Of a stretch of 36,273 nucleotides of DNA, positions 32,243 to 36,273 are shown piece after piece. How positions within the stretch are numbered: position 1 is the first letter of the stretch; each line of letters starts with the position of its first letter. This stretch comes from JAHEAO01 sp037968535. GTDB taxonomy: Bacteria; Pseudomonadota; Alphaproteobacteria; Rhodobacterales; Rhodobacteraceae. The notes below the pieces were generated by a model. That model was not told where the DNA came from, did no database searches, and saw nothing but the letters and a program-made list of their open reading frames with translations. The stretch lies in contig JBBKVT010000129.1 of the NCBI GenBank assembly GCA_037968535.1, positions 1-36,273 on the forward strand, written 5' to 3'. The position numbers and the translations under genes were made by a program.

Positions 32243-32956
32243 ATGACGGATACCAGCGCGAACAAGGCCGTATCGGACCTGCCACTTCCCAGCCTGTCGC
32301 GTCAGCGCCTTGCCGATCAGATTGCGGATATTCTGCGCGAACAGATGCTGACCGGTGCCCTGCGACCCGGCGACCCGATTCATGAACGCGACACCTCCGA
32401 AGCGATTGGCGTGTCGCGCACACCGCTGCGCGAAGCGATCCTGATCCTCGAGGCCGAAGGGCTGGTCGAAACCTCCCCTGCCCGCAGCCCGATTGTCGCC
32501 GACCCTTCATTGGCGGACCTGTCGGACCTGTTGCTGGTGTTGGCGACGTTAGAAGGGCTGGCCGGCGAACTGACTTGCGCCAAGGCCAGCGACGCCCAGA
32601 TCGCCGCGATCCGCACGCTTTACCAGCGAATGGTCGACACCAACGACGACCCAGACACTGTTGCGTTCTTCAGAACCGACATGGCCTTTCACCGGGCCAT
32701 CGTCGAGGCGACAGGCAATCAGGCGCTGATCAAGACCCATCAGCAATACAACGCCCGGCTCTGGCGCGCGCGCTACATGTCGTCCCGCAGCCGGATGGGC
32801 CGGATCGAGACGATGCGCGACCATGCTGACATGATCCGCCATCTGGAAGCTCGCGACGCTGTCGCCACGGCGGAAGTGTTGCGCCGGCACCTGATGCAGG
32901 CGATTGCGAATATAACCCGTATCCTTGAAACACATTCCCACGGCCCTGCGTCGTAA
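32243..32956 (+). CDS. GntR-family (FadR subfamily) transcriptional regulator
   Basis: A 237-residue regulator. The N-terminal winged helix-turn-helix shows LADQIADILREQMLTGALRP and GVSRTPLREAILILEAEGLV. The all-helical FCD effector domain follows, with metal/ligand histidines in MAFHRAIVEATGN and MRDHADMIRHLEARDAVATA. It is divergent from the TRAP operon and 19 bases before the dehydratase, so it is the probable local repressor of both, relieved by a pathway acid (inference). Confidence 0.92.
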   Translation: MTDTSANKAVSDLPLPSLSRQRLADQIADILREQMLTGALRPGDPIHERDTSEAIGVSRTPLREAILILEAEGLVETSPARSPIVADPSLADLSDLLLVLATLEGLAGELTCAKASDAQIAAIRTLYQRMVDTNDDPDTVAFFRTDMAFHRAIVEATGNQALIKTHQQYNARLWRARYMSSRSRMGRIETMRDHADMIRHLEARDAVATAEVLRRHLMQAIANITRILETHSHGPAS

Positions 32957-32975
32957 CCTACCGCAAAGGCAAATC

Positions 32976-34766
32976 ATGTCAGACGATCACGACACGCGCG
33001 CGAACAAGAAGTTCCGCTCTCAGGAATGGTTCGACAATCCCAACAATCCCGGAATGACCGCGCTTTATGTCGAGCGCTATCAGAACCAAGCCTACACGCG
33101 GGGCGAGTTGCAATCCGAACGCCCGATGATCGGCATCGCCCAGACCGGAAGCGATCTTGCGCCCTGCAACAAGATCCACGTCTTTCTCGCCGACCGGATC
33201 AAGGCCGGGATCCGCGACGCGGGCGGTGTGCCAATCGAATTTCCGGTGCATCCGATCCAGGAGACAGGCAAACGGCCCACCGCGGCGCTCGACCGCAACC
33301 TTGCATACTTGAGCCTCGTCGAGGTGCTGCACGGCTACCCCATTGACGGCGTAGTGCTGACCACTGGATGCGACAAGACCACCCCGGCGCAACTGATGGG
33401 TGCTGCGACCGTCGACATTCCCGCCATCGTGCTGTCAGGCGGGCCGATGCTGGACGGACATTGGAAGGGAAAGCTGGCCGGGTCCGGCACGATCCTGTGG
33501 GAAAGCCGGCGTCTCTTGGCCGAGGGCGCAATCGACTACGAAGAGTTCATGAACCGCGTCTGCGCCTCTGCCCCATCACTGGGCCATTGCAACACGATGG
33601 GCACGGCAAGCACGATGAACGCGATGGCCGAGGCATTGGGCATGTCGCTGACCGGCTGTTCCGCGATCCCTGCCCCATTCCGCGAGCGGATGGAAATGGC
33701 CTACCACACCGGCCGCCGGATCGTCGAAATGGTGCACGAAGAGTTGCGTCCCTCGGATATCATGACTCGTGATGCGTTCCTGAATGCCATCGTCACCAAC
33801 ACCGCCATCGGCGGCTCGACCAACGCGCCGCCGCACTTGCAGGCAATCGCCCGCCATGTCGGCGTGGAGCTTTCGGTGCAGGACTGGCAGGACCACGGCT
33901 ACGATGTGCCGCTTCTGCTGAACATGCAGCCTGCGGGCGAATATCTGGGCGAAAGCTTTCATCTCGCGGGCGGCGTGCCAGCGGTGATGGGAGAGCTGGC
34001 AAAGGCCGGGCTGATCCGGGGCGATGTGAAAACCGTATCCGGCAAAACGATGGCCGAGAATATCGCGGGGCGTGAAAGCGAGGATCACAACGTCATCAAG
34101 ACAGTTGCCCAGCCAATGCGCCCGCACGCCGGTTTCGTGGTCGTGTCCGGCAACCTTTTCGACAGCGCGATCATGAAGACCAGTGTGATCTCGCCTGATT
34201 TCCGCAAGCGGTATCTGTCGAAACCGGGGGCCAAAAACGTGCACGAGGCACGCGCCGTCGTCTTCGAGGGTCCCGAGCACTATCACGCCGCGATCAACGA
34301 CCCGGACTTGAAGATCGACGAGAACACGATCCTGTTCATCCGTGGCGTCGGCTGTGTCGGCTATCCCGGCAGCGCCGAAGTGGTGAACATGCAGCCACCA
34401 GATGCGCTGATCAAGCAGGGGATCAACCATCTGCCGACGGTAGGGGACGGGCGCCAGTCCGGAACCTCCGAGTCGCCGTCGATCCTCAATGCCTCGCCGG
34501 AATCGGTGGTAGGCGGAGGACTTGCACTGCTTCAGACCGGGGACCAAGTGCGGCTGGATCTGAACGCGCACACACTCAATGCGCTGGTTGAGGACAAGGA
34601 ATGGCAATCGCGGCGTCAGGCCTGGACACCGCCGGTCATCGTCAACCAAACACCCTGGCAGCAGATATACCGCGAAAACGTTGGTCAACTGGCGGATGGC
34701 GGTTGTCTGGAACTTGCGACAAGCTATCAGAAAATCCACCGCGTGCTGGCGCGAGACAACCACTAG
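32976..34766 (+). CDS. IlvD/Edd-family sugar-acid dehydratase (L-arabinonate/D-xylonate type)
   Basis: A 596-residue Fe-S dehydratase removing water from an aldonate to give a 2-keto-3-deoxy acid. Three cluster cysteines are seen at C64 (LAPCNKIHV), C132 (TTGCDKTTP) and C205 (LGHCNTMGTASTMN). The spacing, 68 then 73, matches the pentonate dehydratases with a [2Fe-2S] cluster. A catalytic Ser is expected in GRQSGTSESPSI. The start at 32976 (MSDDHDTRANKKFRSQEWF) follows AAAGG; an upstream in-frame ATG at 32925 would overlap the GntR gene. It is closely followed by the FAH-family gene. Exact sugar acid is not determined. Confidence 0.9.
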   Translation: MSDDHDTRANKKFRSQEWFDNPNNPGMTALYVERYQNQAYTRGELQSERPMIGIAQTGSDLAPCNKIHVFLADRIKAGIRDAGGVPIEFPVHPIQETGKRPTAALDRNLAYLSLVEVLHGYPIDGVVLTTGCDKTTPAQLMGAATVDIPAIVLSGGPMLDGHWKGKLAGSGTILWESRRLLAEGAIDYEEFMNRVCASAPSLGHCNTMGTASTMNAMAEALGMSLTGCSAIPAPFRERMEMAYHTGRRIVEMVHEELRPSDIMTRDAFLNAIVTNTAIGGSTNAPPHLQAIARHVGVELSVQDWQDHGYDVPLLLNMQPAGEYLGESFHLAGGVPAVMGELAKAGLIRGDVKTVSGKTMAENIAGRESEDHNVIKTVAQPMRPHAGFVVVSGNLFDSAIMKTSVISPDFRKRYLSKPGAKNVHEARAVVFEGPEHYHAAINDPDLKIDENTILFIRGVGCVGYPGSAEVVNMQPPDALIKQGINHLPTVGDGRQSGTSESPSILNASPESVVGGGLALLQTGDQVRLDLNAHTLNALVEDKEWQSRRQAWTPPVIVNQTPWQQIYRENVGQLADGGCLELATSYQKIHRVLARDNH

Positions 34767-34774
34767 GACAAAAC

Positions 34775-35623
34775 ATGAAACTTCTACGCTACGGCCCTAT
34801 GGGCAAAGAAAAACCCGGTATTCTCGACACGGATGGCAACATCCGAGACCTGTCCGCACATGTCGATGATCTTGAAGGCGGGTCCGTCTCGATCGCATCA
34901 CTCGACAAGCTCGAGAAAATCGATCCGGCGAGCCTGCCTTTGGTCGAGGGCAACCCCCGCATCGGCGCCTGCCTGGCTTCTGTTCCGAACTTCCATTGCG
35001 TCGGATTGAATTATACCAAGCACGCACAGGAATCGAACCTGCCGGTTCCGACCGAGCCAGTGCTGTTTTCGAAGGCGACATCCTCGATCTGGGGGCCCTA
35101 CGATCCGGTGACCATTCCGAAGGGTTCCAAGAAGACCGATTGGGAGGTCGAGTTGGGGATCGTTATCGGCAAACGCACCGAACACGTGTCAAAGTCAGCC
35201 GCTTTGTCCCATGTTTCAGGCTATTGCACCATCAACGATGTATCCGAGCGGGCGTTTCAGATCGAGATGGGTGGCCAGTGGGTCAAGGGCAAGTCGGCGC
35301 CGACCTTCGGTCCGATCGGTCCCTGGCTGGTAACGGCAGACGAAGTGCCGGATCCGCAGGCGCTGCGGCTTTGGCTGTCGGTCGATGGCAAGGTTTTGCA
35401 GGACAGCAATACATCCGACATGATCTTCAGCGTCGCCCAGATCGTGTCCTACATGTCGCGCTTCATGGCGCTACTGCCCGGCGACATCATCTCGACCGGC
35501 ACACCGTCGGGCGTCGGACTGGGAATGAAGCCGCCGCGATATCTCAAGCCCGGCGAAGTGATGGAGCTGGAAGTCGAAGGGCTCGGTCGCCAGCGCCAGG
35601 AGGCTGTGGCTTATTCCGGCTAG
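34775..35623 (+). CDS. Fumarylacetoacetate-hydrolase-family enzyme, probably 2,4-diketo-3-deoxy-acid hydrolase
   Basis: A 282-residue FAH-fold enzyme. The metal-binding acidic residues are E124 and E126 in DWEVELGIVIGK and D155 in TINDVSER. The C-terminal STGTPSGVGLGMKPPRYLKP is typical of the group that cleaves 2,4-diketo-3-deoxy-L-fuconate or -rhamnonate to pyruvate plus lactate, and is often mis-labelled ureidoglycolate lyase. It lies 8 bases after the dehydratase. Together with the SDR at 24992-25711 it completes the diketo-hydrolase sugar-acid route. The start at 34775 is preceded by AGGACA; the longer in-frame version reads through the dehydratase gene. Confidence 0.87.
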   Translation: MKLLRYGPMGKEKPGILDTDGNIRDLSAHVDDLEGGSVSIASLDKLEKIDPASLPLVEGNPRIGACLASVPNFHCVGLNYTKHAQESNLPVPTEPVLFSKATSSIWGPYDPVTIPKGSKKTDWEVELGIVIGKRTEHVSKSAALSHVSGYCTINDVSERAFQIEMGGQWVKGKSAPTFGPIGPWLVTADEVPDPQALRLWLSVDGKVLQDSNTSDMIFSVAQIVSYMSRFMALLPGDIISTGTPSGVGLGMKPPRYLKPGEVMELEVEGLGRQRQEAVAYSG

Positions 35624-35670
35624 GCAATGGGTTTGATCTTGGCGGAATGGCTGACTGCGAGTGCTTCGTA

Positions 35671-35691
35671 CGGTTCTTCTGCGAAGAACCG
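35671..35691. terminator. Stem-loop between convergent genes
   Basis: CGGTTCTTC-TGC-GAAGAACCG makes a 9-pair stem with a 3-base loop between the FAH-family gene and the ABC ATPase gene. No T run follows, so it is a weak or factor-dependent terminator. It directly precedes the short repeat copy B. Confidence 0.5.
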
Positions 35692-35710
35692 GCCTCCGGC
35701 GGGGATATTT
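35692..35710 (+). repeat. Short intergenic repeat, copy B
   Basis: GCCTCCGGCGGGGATATTT, matching copy A (28473-28491, opposite strand) at 18 of 19 positions. It follows the stem-loop at 35671-35691. The two copies flank the right half of the sugar-acid locus. Confidence 0.6.
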
Positions 35711-35748
35711 GCAGGACGATGAAACGGTGGTTTGACGCTGACCGGCGA

Positions 35749-36273
35749 TCAGGCCGCCTTTTCCTTCAACAGCGCTTCCAGCGGATCATGTTCCGCAACC
35801 CAGTGGCCGTCTTCAACCTCTGCGAAGCGCGGCACGTAACTGCGGTCGGCTGCGGTAATCTTCGAGGGCAGGAACCGAAGCGCTGCCCCCGGATCCAGCG
35901 GGCTGGGCAATTCGCCAGGGATCTTGATCCGCTGACGGGTCCGCTCAATCCGCGGATCGGGCACCGGCACCGCCGAGATCAGCGCTTTGGTATAGGGATG
36001 GCGGGCGTCGCCATAGATCACATCGCGATCCGCCAGTTCCACCGCGCGGCCAAGGTAGAGCACGAGAATGCGGTGCGAGATTTCGCGAACTACCGACAGA
36101 TCGTGGCTGATGAACACCATCGACAGACCAAATTCCTTCTGCAAATCCTTCAACAGATCAATCACCTGGGCCTGGATCGACACGTCCAGCGCCGACACCG
36201 CCTCGTCGCAGATGATCAGCCGCGGGCGATTGATCATGGCCCGCGCGATGCCGACCCGCTGGTTCTGCCCGCC
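35749..36273 (-). CDS. Oligopeptide/dipeptide-type ABC transporter ATPase, C-terminal part (start outside window)
   Basis: The frame is open to the window edge, so the 5' part (with Walker A) is missing and 174 residues remain. Seen are the signature GGQNQRVGIARAM, Walker B LIICDEAVSALDV, H-loop ISHDLSVV and the oligopeptide-type C-terminal HPYTKALISAVPVPDPR. The usual Cys-containing tail (GCxFxPRCP) of OppD/DppD-like proteins is replaced by ALRFLPSKITAADRSYVP with no cysteine. It is most like OppF/DppF subunits. Rest of the operon is beyond the window. It converges with the FAH-family gene. Confidence 0.88.
   Translation of the reverse strand, partial: GGQNQRVGIARAMINRPRLIICDEAVSALDVSIQAQVIDLLKDLQKEFGLSMVFISHDLSVVREISHRILVLYLGRAVELADRDVIYGDARHPYTKALISAVPVPDPRIERTRQRIKIPGELPSPLDPGAALRFLPSKITAADRSYVPRFAEVEDGHWVAEHDPLEALLKEKAA

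Noticed and set aside
33576..34763. 395-codon open frame on the minus strand opposite the dehydratase gene
   Set aside because: It is the complement of a well-conserved Fe-S dehydratase gene; no domain recognised.
1..36273. CRISPR array, tRNA genes, insertion sequences or attachment sites
   Set aside because: No regularly spaced repeats, tRNA T-loop/anticodon patterns, transposase motifs or direct repeats flanking a block were found on reading both strands.

Overview
The window looks like a chromosomal segment of a denitrification-capable, high-GC alphaproteobacterium, most likely of the Rhodobacterales/Roseobacter group. The grounds are a clade I nosZDFYLX operon, a LysR-DUF1127 pair, excalibur lipoproteins, an alphaproteobacterial-type RNase P RNA, a TRAP transporter, and a coding style (ATGA overlaps, strong third-position GC) that is uniform across the window. 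No transposase, phage gene, tRNA or CRISPR array was seen. The left edge cuts nosZ and the right edge cuts an ABC transporter ATPase.  Layout. (1) 1-5692, plus: nosZ (3' part), nosD, nosF, nosY, nosL and nosX, a tightly overlapping operon for maturation and flavin support of nitrous oxide reductase. (2) 5775-9519: a histidinol-phosphatase-type IMPase, an XRE regulator, a quinone oxidoreductase, and a LysR regulator divergent from a DUF1127 small protein. (3) 9648-17312, housekeeping: a Bax-inhibitor-1/YccA membrane protein, a small lipoprotein, rpmG, rnpB, a peptidoglycan amidase, an excalibur lipoprotein, gatA and gatC, a SnoaL/NTF2-like gene broken by an in-frame stop, a UPF0173 metallo-hydrolase, tadA and an RluB-type pseudouridine synthase. 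(4) 17495-23087, plus: an envelope-stress-like operon made of a 27-residue membrane microprotein, XpaC-like protein, TelA, a DUF2927 lipoprotein, an SPFH protein with a C-terminal GYF_2 domain, and a double-zinc-ribbon membrane protein. It resembles Bacillus xpaC-yaaN joined to ydjG/ydjI, but without PspA. (5) 23128-35623: a divergent sugar-acid catabolic locus. On the minus strand are a TRAP transporter (dctP, dctQ, dctM), two different phytanoyl-CoA-dioxygenase-family enzymes, a beta-hydroxyacid dehydrogenase, an SDR dehydrogenase, a DenD-like dehydrogenase and an EamA permease. On the plus strand are a GntR regulator, an IlvD/Edd dehydratase and a fumarylacetoacetate-hydrolase-family enzyme. 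(6) 35749-36273, minus: the C-terminal part of an Opp/Dpp-type ATPase.  How the parts work together. The nos genes serve the terminal step of denitrification. In the locus at 23-35.6 kb, the dehydratase, the SDR resembling 2-keto-3-deoxy-L-fuconate dehydrogenase, and the FAH-family hydrolase fit the non-phosphorylating route: aldonate to 2-keto-3-deoxy acid, to 2,4-diketo acid, to pyruvate plus a hydroxy acid. The tandem 2-oxoglutarate-dependent oxygenases and two further dehydrogenases are not part of that known route and suggest a modified substrate such as an O-methylated or otherwise capped sugar acid. That locus and the TelA/XpaC/SPFH operon are the two best candidates for undescribed biology here.
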